DNA of 40,891 nt from positions 1-40,891 of the forward strand of contig JAFXTO010000028.1 of assembly GCA_017535725.1 (NCBI GenBank), given 5' to 3'. A program made the translations under genes and the position numbers. Positions within the stretch are counted from its first letter, which is position 1. Each line of letters starts with the position of its first letter. Of the stretch, positions 29,833 to 37,662 are shown piece by piece. The notes beneath the pieces were generated by a model, which was given only the letters and a program-made list of their open reading frames with translations, did not search any database and was not told where the DNA came from. The DNA comes from Bacteroidaceae bacterium (GTDB lineage: Bacteria > Bacteroidota > Bacteroidia > Bacteroidales > Bacteroidaceae).

Positions 29833-31290
29833 GTGATAAACTGGAGAATCATCTGGAAAATTATCGGTCAGCTGCTCTTCATCGAGGCTGGCATGATGGC
29901 GCTGTGCGTAGTGATGTCCTTCGTCTATGGCGAGGATGACACCATGGCATTCCTCATCGCCGTCCTTGCCACAGTTGTGGGAGCCTGCCTGATGCAATGG
30001 GCAGGCCACGGCTCCTCTGATACGATGTCGCGCCGCGACTCGTACCTCGTCGTGACCATCATCTGGATTATCTTCAGCTTCTTTGGTGCCATCCCTTTCG
30101 TTGCCAGCGGCTACGTCCCCAGCCCTACGGATGCCTATTTCGAGACAATCTCTGGGTTCACCACCACGGGTGCCAGCCTCATCGACGACGTGGAACGGTT
30201 GCCGCACGCTTTGCTTTTCTGGCGAAGTTTGACGCAATGGATTGGCGGTTTGGGTATCGTCTTCTTCACGTTAGCCACTCTTCCCTCCCTCGTCGGCGGT
30301 AGCGTCAAGGTCTTCTCCGCCGAAGCCACCGGCCCTATGCGTTCCCGTATGCACCCACGCCTCAGCACCACAGGGCGCTGGATATGGGGTATTTATTCCA
30401 CGCTGACACTTGTCTGTGCCATCTGTTTCTACCTCGAGGGTATGAGTCTCTTCGACTGCGCCAATTATGCCATGACGGTTACGGCTACCGGCGGCTTTGC
30501 CACTCACAACAGCAGCACAGGCTACTTCCACAATGCCGCCATCGACTACACCGCCATCCTCTTCATGTTCCTTTGTGGCACCAGTTTCACCTTGCTCTAC
30601 CTGACGCTCTTCAAGCGCCGGCTCAGGGCGTTTCTCCACAATTCCGAATTCCGTCTGTACCTGGCTATTGTCGTAACCGCCACCTTAGCTATTATGGGAA
30701 TCTTGATGTACAGCTGCGGTTACGACTTCTGGCTTGCCCTGCGTAACAGCCTTTTCCAAGTCATCTCCTTTGTCACCACCACAGGTGTCTTCAACGACGA
30801 TGCAGGCCAATGGCCTCACATTACGTGGGTCATCCTTTCTATCTGTATGTTCATAGGTGGTTGCGCAGGCTCCACCAGCGGTGGCCTGAAATGTGTGCGA
30901 GGTGTGATGTTGATAGAGATGGTGCGCAACGAGTTCAAGCGCCTTGTTCATCCAAATGCCGTATTGCCGGTGCGCGTCAATGGTATATCGGTGAGCTATC
31001 AGAACCAGCTATCGTTGTTTGCTTTTCTGGTGATGTACTTCGCCCTCTGCATCTTCACTTATTTCGTCATGATTATCACGGGGGTCGATAGTACCAACGC
31101 CATCACAATCAGTCTCAGTTGTGCCAGCAATGTGGGTCCCACTCTCGGACTTGAAATCGGTCCTACGATGTCGTGGAGCATTCTCCCCGATATCGTCAAA
31201 TGGTTACTCTCGTTACTGATGCTCATGGGACGTCTGGAAATCCTCAGCATCGTTGTTCTTTTCACCCCCGCTTTTTGGCGAGACAAATAA
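29833..31290 (+). CDS. trkH: TrkH-family potassium uptake channel subunit
   Basis: 485 residues with about ten membrane helices in the four-fold M1-P-M2 plan. Filter-like loops are FTTTGASL, VTATGGFATHN, FVTTTGVFND and SCASNVGPTLG. It forms the pore of the Trk K+ uptake system in the inner membrane, normally gated by TrkA, which is not in the window. The start is GTG at 29833, just after the kinase gene; no ATG fits better. Complete and without repeat insertions. Confidence 0.93.
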   Translation: MINWRIIWKIIGQLLFIEAGMMALCVVMSFVYGEDDTMAFLIAVLATVVGACLMQWAGHGSSDTMSRRDSYLVVTIIWIIFSFFGAIPFVASGYVPSPTDAYFETISGFTTTGASLIDDVERLPHALLFWRSLTQWIGGLGIVFFTLATLPSLVGGSVKVFSAEATGPMRSRMHPRLSTTGRWIWGIYSTLTLVCAICFYLEGMSLFDCANYAMTVTATGGFATHNSSTGYFHNAAIDYTAILFMFLCGTSFTLLYLTLFKRRLRAFLHNSEFRLYLAIVVTATLAIMGILMYSCGYDFWLALRNSLFQVISFVTTTGVFNDDAGQWPHITWVILSICMFIGGCAGSTSGGLKCVRGVMLIEMVRNEFKRLVHPNAVLPVRVNGISVSYQNQLSLFAFLVMYFALCIFTYFVMIITGVDSTNAITISLSCASNVGPTLGLEIGPTMSWSILPDIVKWLLSLLMLMGRLEILSIVVLFTPAFWRDK

Positions 31291-31308
31291 TCCTGAGTTT
31301 GTAAGTGT

Positions 31309-32088
31309 TCAGTAGGCCACGGAGCAAGAAAGCCCGAGGTCGCGGACGCGTTGTGCGATGGCGTCGAGGGTTTCGGGCTGCGCCTTGCAGAGGGTACTGA
31401 CGGGCGTCTCGCGGTCGATGGTGTAAATCATGACCTGCTGAGGACCAATGAGGCTGAGGGCCTCTAACCAGGGCTTGACGAAATGGTCGGAAGTGTTGGT
31501 GATGTCGCGACCATCGGCATCGGTTCCGCAAAGGAACATGGTCTGGATGATGACATGACCACGAAAACGGATGAGGCCTTCGACGATGGCTTCCACGAAA
31601 TAGTGTCCTGTGGGACGGTCCACGGCATGAATGAAGTCCGTGTCCACCGTGTCTAATTTCAAGATGTTGTTATCCACTCGGCAGAGCGCGGCGAAGACAT
31701 TGGGCTTCAGGATTTGCGTGGCGTTGCTCAATACGCTGATACGCGCTTCGGGAAAATATTGATTGCGCAGGCGGATGGTGTCGTTGATGATTTCCGCGAA
31801 GTGGGGATGCAATGTGGGTTCTCCGTTACCCGCGAAGGTGAATACATCGGGCCGAGGTCCTTCGGCCTGCATTTGTTGCAGACGTGCCTCGAGTGCGGCA
31901 CAGACCTCTTCGCGAGTAGGCATCTTCTGGTTAGGATGCCGTTCTGCATTCAGTCCGCATTCGCAATAGATGCAGTCGAAGCTGCAAACCTTGCCATCGG
32001 CAGGCAAGAGATTGATGCCCAGCGAGACACCTAAGCGGCGGCTGTGGATAGGCCCAAAGATGGGCGAAGGATAGATTACGGTACTCAT
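31309..32088 (-). CDS. Radical SAM protein
   Basis: 259 residues from MSTVIYPSPIFGP (the longer ORF to 32190 runs through the divergent promoter region and is rejected). The CSFDCIYCECG cluster (CX3CX2C) binds the 4Fe-4S cluster. GPIHSRRLGVSLGINLLP, FTFAGNGEPTLHPHF and ILKLDTVDTDFIHAVDRP are typical of the subgroup often annotated as radical SAM 'molybdenum cofactor-like' or wybutosine-like proteins, whose substrate is unknown. It is divergent from the polyprenyl synthase gene. Confidence 0.85.
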   Translation of the reverse strand: MSTVIYPSPIFGPIHSRRLGVSLGINLLPADGKVCSFDCIYCECGLNAERHPNQKMPTREEVCAALEARLQQMQAEGPRPDVFTFAGNGEPTLHPHFAEIINDTIRLRNQYFPEARISVLSNATQILKPNVFAALCRVDNNILKLDTVDTDFIHAVDRPTGHYFVEAIVEGLIRFRGHVIIQTMFLCGTDADGRDITNTSDHFVKPWLEALSLIGPQQVMIYTIDRETPVSTLCKAQPETLDAIAQRVRDLGLSCSVAY

Positions 32089-32146
32089 TTCGGGGACAAA
32101 ATTACAGATTTTCTTCGAAACGGCGCGTCGTTTCCCAGAAAATCTG

Positions 32147-32154
32147 TACCTTTG
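32147..32154 (+). promoter_or_regulatory. -7 promoter box for the polyprenyl synthase gene
   Basis: TACCTTTG lies only 11 bases before the ATG at 32165, so the transcript is nearly leaderless. Confidence 0.65.
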
Positions 32155-32164
32155 CACCCGAATT

Positions 32165-33130
32165 ATGTTAGATTCCATTCGAAAACCCATCCAAATGGAG
32201 TTGGAATGCTATCAGCAGCTGTTCCGCTCCTCACTTCAGTCCGACAACGTGCTCCTGTCGGCTGCCCTCGAGCACTTGACGCGCAAGCTTGGGAAGATGA
32301 TGCGTCCCACCTTGGTGCTGTTGTGTGCCCGCGAAGCAGGTGTCGTCAACGATGAGGTATTGCACGCGGCCGCCGGACTGGAGATGTTACATACCGCCAG
32401 CCTGGTCCATGATGACGTGGTGGATGAGAGCGACATGCGACGCGGCCAGCGCAGTATCAATGCCCTCTTCGACAACAAGGCAGCGGTGCTCGTCGGCGAT
32501 TTCATCACCTCCAAGGCGCTCTCTGAGATTGCGCAGACCCATAGCCTTGAGGCCGTGGAGCGCACTGCATGGTTAGGACAGACCTTGGCCGACGGCGAAC
32601 TCCTGCAACTGGGTAATACTCAGCGCAGTACCTTCAGCCAGGAATCCTATTTCAAGGTCATCAGCATGAAGACGGCGGCACTCTTCAGCACTTGTGCCCG
32701 ACTGGGAGCCCACCTCAGCGGTGGCGATGCGGTTTCGGTGACGCGCCTCGAACGCTTCGGCCACCTCGTAGGACTTTGCTTCCAGTTGCGCGATGATATT
32801 TTTGATTTCGACGAGTCGCTGAATGTGGGCAAACCCAAGGGTAACGACCTTCAGGAAGGCAAGCTGACACTTCCCGTGCTCCACGCCCTCGACGGGTGTG
32901 ACGACTATCACCGCCGCCTTGCTCTGAAAGTGCGTGCACACGAGGCCTCGCGACTGGAAATACAAGAACTCGTGGACTACACCATTCAGCGTGGTGGCAT
33001 CCAGTACGCCGAGGCGGAGATGCAGCGCCTGCGCAACGAAGCCCGTGGGTTGCTCCAAGACCTGCGCGACCAGGAGGTAGCCACCGCCCTCAGTTTTTAC
33101 CTCGACTACGTAGTACAACGCAACCTATAG
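32165..33130 (+). CDS. Long-chain polyprenyl diphosphate synthase
   Basis: 321 residues. The first Asp-rich motif HDDVVDESDMRRG (FARM), GDFITSKAL, and the second LRDDIFDF with KPKGNDLQEGKLTLPVL are trans-prenyltransferase hallmarks. It lengthens prenyl diphosphates with isopentenyl diphosphate; octaprenyl or a similar chain for menaquinone is the usual role in Bacteroidetes. The first Met aligns with the family N-terminus. A near-leaderless message is inferred from the promoter at 32147-32154. aroQ follows 3 bases later. Confidence 0.93.
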   Translation: MLDSIRKPIQMELECYQQLFRSSLQSDNVLLSAALEHLTRKLGKMMRPTLVLLCAREAGVVNDEVLHAAAGLEMLHTASLVHDDVVDESDMRRGQRSINALFDNKAAVLVGDFITSKALSEIAQTHSLEAVERTAWLGQTLADGELLQLGNTQRSTFSQESYFKVISMKTAALFSTCARLGAHLSGGDAVSVTRLERFGHLVGLCFQLRDDIFDFDESLNVGKPKGNDLQEGKLTLPVLHALDGCDDYHRRLALKVRAHEASRLEIQELVDYTIQRGGIQYAEAEMQRLRNEARGLLQDLRDQEVATALSFYLDYVVQRNL

Positions 33131-33133
33131 ACT

Positions 33134-33559
33134 ATGAAGAAGATTCAAATCATCAACGGCCCCAACCTGAACCTCCTCGGTCGCCGCGAGCCGGGAATAT
33201 ATGGTGCTCGCAGCTTTGAAGACTACCTCGAAGAACTGCGCCAGCAGTACCCCGACGTACAACTCAGTTATTATCAGAGCAACCACGAAGGCGACCTCAT
33301 AGACTGTATTCACTCGTGCGGCTTCGAGGTGGATGGCATCGTACTTAATGCCGGAGCCTACACCCACACCAGCGTGGCTTTGCACGATGCCCTGCGGGCC
33401 GTGCCAGCTCCAGCGGTGGAAGTACATATATCTAATGTTCACACGCGCGAGGAATTCCGCCACCGTAGCCTCATCAGTGCCGCTTGCCGCGGTGTCATCT
33501 GCGGCTTCGGCCTCGACTCATACCGCCTGGCCGTGGAAGCACTAAGTAGGTGTTCATAA
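33134..33559 (+). CDS. aroQ: Type II 3-dehydroquinate dehydratase
   Basis: 141 residues, standard size. INGPNLNLLGRREPGIYG with the catalytic Tyr, QSNHEGDLID, VLNAGAYTHTSVALHDAL and EVHISNVHTREEFRHRS are the family motifs. It dehydrates 3-dehydroquinate to 3-dehydroshikimate in aromatic amino acid synthesis. The last residues (LSRCS) and the TAA are encoded by the left arm and spacer of an inverted repeat (33543-33582), so the native C-terminus was probably changed. Directly after the polyprenyl synthase gene. Confidence 0.95.
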   Translation: MKKIQIINGPNLNLLGRREPGIYGARSFEDYLEELRQQYPDVQLSYYQSNHEGDLIDCIHSCGFEVDGIVLNAGAYTHTSVALHDALRAVPAPAVEVHISNVHTREEFRHRSLISAACRGVICGFGLDSYRLAVEALSRCS

Positions 33560-33582
33560 TTAGTTCTTTGAATACCTACTTA
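33543..33582. repeat. Inverted repeat TAAGTAGGTGTTCA / TGAATACCTACTTA, copy 1
   Basis: The arms are 33543-33556 and 33569-33582, with one mismatch over 14 bp. The left arm runs to the aroQ stop and the last base of the right arm is the A of the methyltransferase ATG (33582). Confidence 0.8.
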
Positions 33583-34337
33583 TGTGTTTAGATGACTACA
33601 TCCTTGCCCACATAGACCCAGAACCGGAGTACTTGCATCGGCTCTGGCGGGCGACGAACCTGCATCTGAACTACCCGCGTATGGCAAGTGGCCATCTGCA
33701 AGGGCGTCTGCTGCGGATGCTGGTCCACATGATTCGCCCGAAGAACATTCTGGAGATTGGCACCTTTTCGGGCTACAGCACCCTCTGTATGGCAAGTGCC
33801 TTGGAGCCTGGTGCCTTCATCCACACCATAGAAATCAATGATGAACAGGAGGATTTCACCCGACCCTGGTTAGAGAAATCACCCTGGGCAGACAAGATTC
33901 GTTTTTATATTGGTGATGCACTAAGGAGCCCTTTCCTTGCATCTCCTCAAGGGGAGGAATCCTCTTCTGTCGGATTCTTTGTCGGTTCCTCTGAAAAATT
34001 GAGTTCCTCCCCAATGGGAGAGGAACCTATTCTCTTTGACCTCGTCTTCATCGATGCCGACAAGCGTCACTATGTGGATTATTATCGAGCCGTGTTGCCA
34101 CGTGTCCGTCCCGGAGGTTTCATCCTGGCGGACAATACCTTGTGGGACGGACATGTGGTTGATGCATCTATCCATGTCAAAGGTGAAGGAGAAAACGAGC
34201 GAGCTCCCTTGAATGCCAAGGACTCACAGACCCAAGGCATCCTCGACTTCAACGACCTCGTGGCTTCAGACCCCGCCGTAGAGCGAGTCATTCTCCCGCT
34301 TCGCGACGGACTCACCCTCATCCGCAAGATTCCTTAA
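33582..34337 (+). CDS. Class I SAM-dependent O-methyltransferase
   Basis: 251 residues of the COG4122/Methyltransf_3 type. ILEIGTFSGYSTLCMASAL (SAM motif I), FDLVFIDADKRHYVDYYRAV and RPGGFILADNTLWDGHVVD (catechol-type site) are intact. The usual contact between GDAL and FDLVFIDADK is broken by a repeat insertion at 33938-34029, so about 30 extra residues lie in a loop. The substrate is unknown; the family methylates small phenolics and related hydroxyls. The start codon overlaps the right arm of an inverted repeat, and another copy follows the gene at 34393-34440. Confidence 0.9.
   Translation: MCLDDYILAHIDPEPEYLHRLWRATNLHLNYPRMASGHLQGRLLRMLVHMIRPKNILEIGTFSGYSTLCMASALEPGAFIHTIEINDEQEDFTRPWLEKSPWADKIRFYIGDALRSPFLASPQGEESSSVGFFVGSSEKLSSSPMGEEPILFDLVFIDADKRHYVDYYRAVLPRVRPGGFILADNTLWDGHVVDASIHVKGEGENERAPLNAKDSQTQGILDFNDLVASDPAVERVILPLRDGLTLIRKIP
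33938..34029. repeat. Composite palindromic insertion in the O-methyltransferase
   Basis: CATCTCCTCAAGGGGAGGAA, a spacer with GTCGGATTCTTTGTCGGTTC, and later GAGTTCCTCCCCAATGGGAG followed by AGGAAC. The arms TCCTC/GAGGA and GTTCCTC/GAGAGGAAC pair. It encodes PFLASPQGEESSS...LSSSPMGEEP in a cytoplasmic enzyme. Confidence 0.7.
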
Positions 34338-34392
34338 TAAGAAAATTAAAGAATGAAAAAATTAAAAGTTAGATAATAAGATAATGAGATAA

Positions 34393-34440
34393 TAAGTAGG
34401 TGTTCAAAACTACATAAAAGTAATTATGAACACCTACTTA
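34393..34440. repeat. Inverted repeat TAAGTAGGTGTTCA / TGAACACCTACTTA, copy 2
   Basis: A perfect 14-bp inverted repeat (34393-34406 and 34427-34440) in the methyltransferase/GH98 convergent gap, preceded by GATAATAAG/GATAATGAG tandem units. It could act as a terminator for either gene, though no U-run follows. Confidence 0.8.
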
Positions 34441-34478
34441 CTTAATACCAACTTATTATTTAACGCTTACTTATCTTC

Positions 34479-37400
34479 TTATTTCACCATTACCTTGTGC
34501 GTCCGTCCGTCGGCGGTACGAACGATGTTCAGACCCCGACTGACCGTAGCGCGGCGACGTCCATCGACGGTGTAGATGGAAGATGAACGAGTGTTGGTAG
34601 ATAACCATTCGTCGTTCCTCATGCGCAGGTCTTCGACACCTACTGGTGTGATGTCGTTCAGGCGGCACTCAAGGAGCAGAAATTCGCTGAATCCTGTTCC
34701 GTTGTTGGCAAAACGGATGATGTAGTTGCCTGCGGTGGCGACAGAGAACTCCAGTTCATTGACTTTGGCGCTGGAGAGGTTGGCGCTATTGTTGCCGCCG
34801 GCATTGGGTGTTGCTGAGAGTAGACTGCTCTCGGCAATCTTGGAGTTGTCGGCATCGAGAATGCTGGCGCGGTAACGGGGCGTTCCCTGCCAGGCGGCGC
34901 AGACGAAGATGAGCTTGTAGGTGCCGGGATTGAGATATAGCGGATAGGCAGCTTGACGACCATATTCTGCGCAGTTCTCGCGCCAATAAAGACCCTGTCC
35001 CTGATAGCCTTTGAATCCAGTCATGATGCGGGCTCCGGAGCCATAAGAGTTGGGGTATTCGTGAACCTCGTTGTTGCCTTGCACACAACGCCAACCCTGA
35101 GGAATCGAGCGACCGGCGGCAGCTGCGAAGTCCAGCGCATAAACCTGGCTGATGTCCGTGAACACGGGTTGCAGGGTCACATTGTCATCGGGCATCACGA
35201 AGGTGACGCTGGTACGGTCTTCACCCAGTTCGATGGTACGTGCCATGGTGAAATAGACGGAGTTGACGACACGCAGCTCCGTCAGCTGGTAGCCTTCTTC
35301 CGCATCCACGCGGAGCGTCACTTCCTGTCCTTCGGCAGCTTCGGTGAAGTCTGCGCTGATGGTTCCGTGCTCAGCAGGACGCACCGTGACGAGGAATTTC
35401 TCGGCTTCTGTTCCAGCGGGCGAATAGATAATCTGGTCGATGACAATAGGCAACGCTCCGGTATTGGTGAGGGTGAGTGTGTTGGTGCCCTCCTTCAGGG
35501 TGGCGTCGAAGGTCACCTTTACCCATTCCTTTTCTCCCGTCTGCTCGCAATGCACGTTCTGCCTGACATTATTCACGTTGGTCGCCAAGTTGCCACTCTT
35601 CGTGGGACAGTTGTAGCGCACGGCAATGGTGTAGTCACCTCCCTCGGCCAACTTCAGCTGATGGCGCAACGCGGCGGAGGTGCTGGTCCCCATTTCCACG
35701 AATCCGTTTCCTGCAAATTCTTCGCGTTCAGGAGCATACCACCCACTGCTGGTGAGTGCTACGGACTTCACGTTCTTGTAGTCCATATCTTCTGCCTCCA
35801 CAACGATGGGACCATGGTAGGCTTCTGGCTGGCGCGGCAGGTCGGCGGTGAGGGTGGTGGCAGCAGCTGCATCCGTGGATCGCTCGGTGGCATCACCAGC
35901 ACAGTTGACGCTGATGTCGAAAGGTCCGAGGTGCTTCACTTGCAGGGTGAGCGTTCCCTCCTCGGCATTCCATTCCTGCGTGACTTTGCCCACAGCTTTG
36001 CCACGCTTGGTGGAGGTGACGGTGGGTTCGGCCTTGATGCCCTTGATGATGAGCTCGTCCACCACTTGCGTGGTAGTGTCTGTGCGGTAGTTGTTCAGAT
36101 AGAAGTCGATGCGGTCGGCATGTTCGCGCACGAGAGCCGTGGAGAGTTTGCCCAGCGTCATTTCCAGCGTGTCGCAGGTGTTGTAGAGCAGAGGCACGCT
36201 GGCGGTGGCCGTCGTGTGGGAGTTCAGGTAGGAATAGGGGGTGTAGGTGACGAGCTGGTTCTTGATGCGCGCCACAAAGAGGTCGCCCTCAGATACTTCG
36301 GGATAGAGCTCGTTGAACTCCTTTGTCTTCTTGGTCAGGGTGCTCCAGCGGGAGCTGTATGCCGACCGCTTCACCTGTACGGGAATCGCCTTGGCAAGGT
36401 CGTCGGCGAGTTCGGGCGTGATGGGTACGGCTCCGTAGCGTCCTGTGCTCTTGAAATAGCAGAAGTTGTTCATCCACTGGCCGTCGCCCTTGTTGAAGGG
36501 GTCTTTCTGTTTGTAGAGTCCGTCGTAGAGGTTGCCCCATGCAGCATACTTATCCTCGTCGCTACCGGAAGTAGCGTTGGCGAGGACGACGACCTTGGTG
36601 CGTTCCACGACCTCCTCGCGCGAAGGTATATATAAGGTGCCGTCGATGACCTTGCGGAACATATCAATCCAGATGTTGTCAAAGCCGGGGAAGGTACCCC
36701 AGTTGCGGCGTGTGTAGTTGCTGACGGTGGTGCTGGCCAGGTTCTGGAAGTCCTCTGTCCAGATGAGTTCCGGCCCGTCCCATACGGCACCTCCATTGAT
36801 ACCCGTCTGTTCCATCACCGTTCCGATACCTGCTGCCACGGGATATTTCTTTCCGTGGTTGCTTCCCAGGACGCCATCCAGGGCTCCATTCCATCCACAG
36901 TTGTCGTAGCGCACGCCATAGTTCTTGGCGAGGCCAGAAACGAAGGGACCGAAGGTGACGCTCTCGTTGTTGTAAAAGCAGGAGGACGTGGTGTATTTAT
37001 ACAACCAGAGGATGGCTTCGGGATAGTCTCGGCAGGCCTGTAGCAAGTCCTTGTTGCGCTTCATCATTCCTACGGGGTTCAGCGGGTGGCTCCATATATT
37101 TCCGCAGAAGGAGATGGTCAGGAAGCCTCCGTACTTATGGGCCATCGGCACCAGCTTGGCGAAGAGGGCGATACGCGATGCCTGTGTGCTGGAGCTCTTG
37201 TCGCCCGACTCGTCGAAGCCCCAGAACTGCTCGGCGTAGTTCCAGCCGAGGAAGTTGGGGAAGCGCCGGAAGAAGTATTCGAACGTCTCGAGGTCGTCGT
37301 CCTGGATGTGGGTGTGACCGCCGGAGGCAGGCTGACAGGTGAACCAGAGCCCGTTCTTCTGGCAGATGGTTCCCCAGGACTTATAGGTCCTCACCGCGCA

Positions 37401-37646
37401 GCGAGGCATCTTGTAGATATTCCGCTCCGTGTCGTATTGGCAGGAGAACGAGAGATTCATGCAGACGTAGGGTCGGATATCCTCTGGAATGAGGTCGATG
37501 ATTTTCTGGGGATCTGCGGTGTTCCACACATCCACATGAATCATCCACATCGGATGGCGGGAGTCGATGGGCCGGCGTTCCTGCGCCGAAAGGAGGTTAA
37601 AGGCAAAGAGCGGCAACAATAGTGCCAGCAGAAGGGACTTCTTCAT
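34479..37646 (-). CDS. Secreted GH98 endo-glycosidase with CBM-like and InlB-like domains
   Basis: 1,055 residues from MKKSLLLALLLPLFAFNLLSAQ; the ATG at 37673 lies upstream, inside the preceding GH43. The catalytic module (about 25-590) opens with HPMWMIHVDVWNTADPQKII, a GH98 hallmark. GWNYAEQFWGFDE, RYDNCGWNGALDG and WDGPELIWTED supply acidic residues typical of the family active site. Then come a carbohydrate-binding domain starting VVEAEDMDYKN (CBM6/35-like), an InlB-type repeat (VTVRPAEHGTISADF), a further beta domain, and a tail YTVDGRRRATVSRGLNIV resembling Prevotella sorting signals. Known GH98 activities are blood-group endo-beta-galactosidases and endo-xylanases on glucuronoarabinoxylan. 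Its partner, a GH43 16 bases upstream, favours xylan. Confidence 0.87.
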   Translation of the reverse strand: MKKSLLLALLLPLFAFNLLSAQERRPIDSRHPMWMIHVDVWNTADPQKIIDLIPEDIRPYVCMNLSFSCQYDTERNIYKMPRCAVRTYKSWGTICQKNGLWFTCQPASGGHTHIQDDDLETFEYFFRRFPNFLGWNYAEQFWGFDESGDKSSSTQASRIALFAKLVPMAHKYGGFLTISFCGNIWSHPLNPVGMMKRNKDLLQACRDYPEAILWLYKYTTSSCFYNNESVTFGPFVSGLAKNYGVRYDNCGWNGALDGVLGSNHGKKYPVAAGIGTVMEQTGINGGAVWDGPELIWTEDFQNLASTTVSNYTRRNWGTFPGFDNIWIDMFRKVIDGTLYIPSREEVVERTKVVVLANATSGSDEDKYAAWGNLYDGLYKQKDPFNKGDGQWMNNFCYFKSTGRYGAVPITPELADDLAKAIPVQVKRSAYSSRWSTLTKKTKEFNELYPEVSEGDLFVARIKNQLVTYTPYSYLNSHTTATASVPLLYNTCDTLEMTLGKLSTALVREHADRIDFYLNNYRTDTTTQVVDELIIKGIKAEPTVTSTKRGKAVGKVTQEWNAEEGTLTLQVKHLGPFDISVNCAGDATERSTDAAAATTLTADLPRQPEAYHGPIVVEAEDMDYKNVKSVALTSSGWYAPEREEFAGNGFVEMGTSTSAALRHQLKLAEGGDYTIAVRYNCPTKSGNLATNVNNVRQNVHCEQTGEKEWVKVTFDATLKEGTNTLTLTNTGALPIVIDQIIYSPAGTEAEKFLVTVRPAEHGTISADFTEAAEGQEVTLRVDAEEGYQLTELRVVNSVYFTMARTIELGEDRTSVTFVMPDDNVTLQPVFTDISQVYALDFAAAAGRSIPQGWRCVQGNNEVHEYPNSYGSGARIMTGFKGYQGQGLYWRENCAEYGRQAAYPLYLNPGTYKLIFVCAAWQGTPRYRASILDADNSKIAESSLLSATPNAGGNNSANLSSAKVNELEFSVATAGNYIIRFANNGTGFSEFLLLECRLNDITPVGVEDLRMRNDEWLSTNTRSSSIYTVDGRRRATVSRGLNIVRTADGRTHKVMVK

Positions 37647-37662
37647 ATTATAATATAGGTGT

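Noticed and set aside
32089-32190. Longer start for the radical SAM gene
   Set aside because: It would run through the promoter and start codon of the divergent polyprenyl synthase; homology begins at MSTVIYPSP.
34338-34478. Inverted repeat at 34393 as a simple intrinsic terminator
   Set aside because: It has a 20-base loop, no following U-run, and a relative at a gene start, so it is listed as a repeat instead.
34953-36635. 560-residue plus-strand ORF opposite GH98
   Set aside because: It is antisense to a clear GH98 with intact domains, shows no recognisable motif, and is explained by the codon bias of the real gene.
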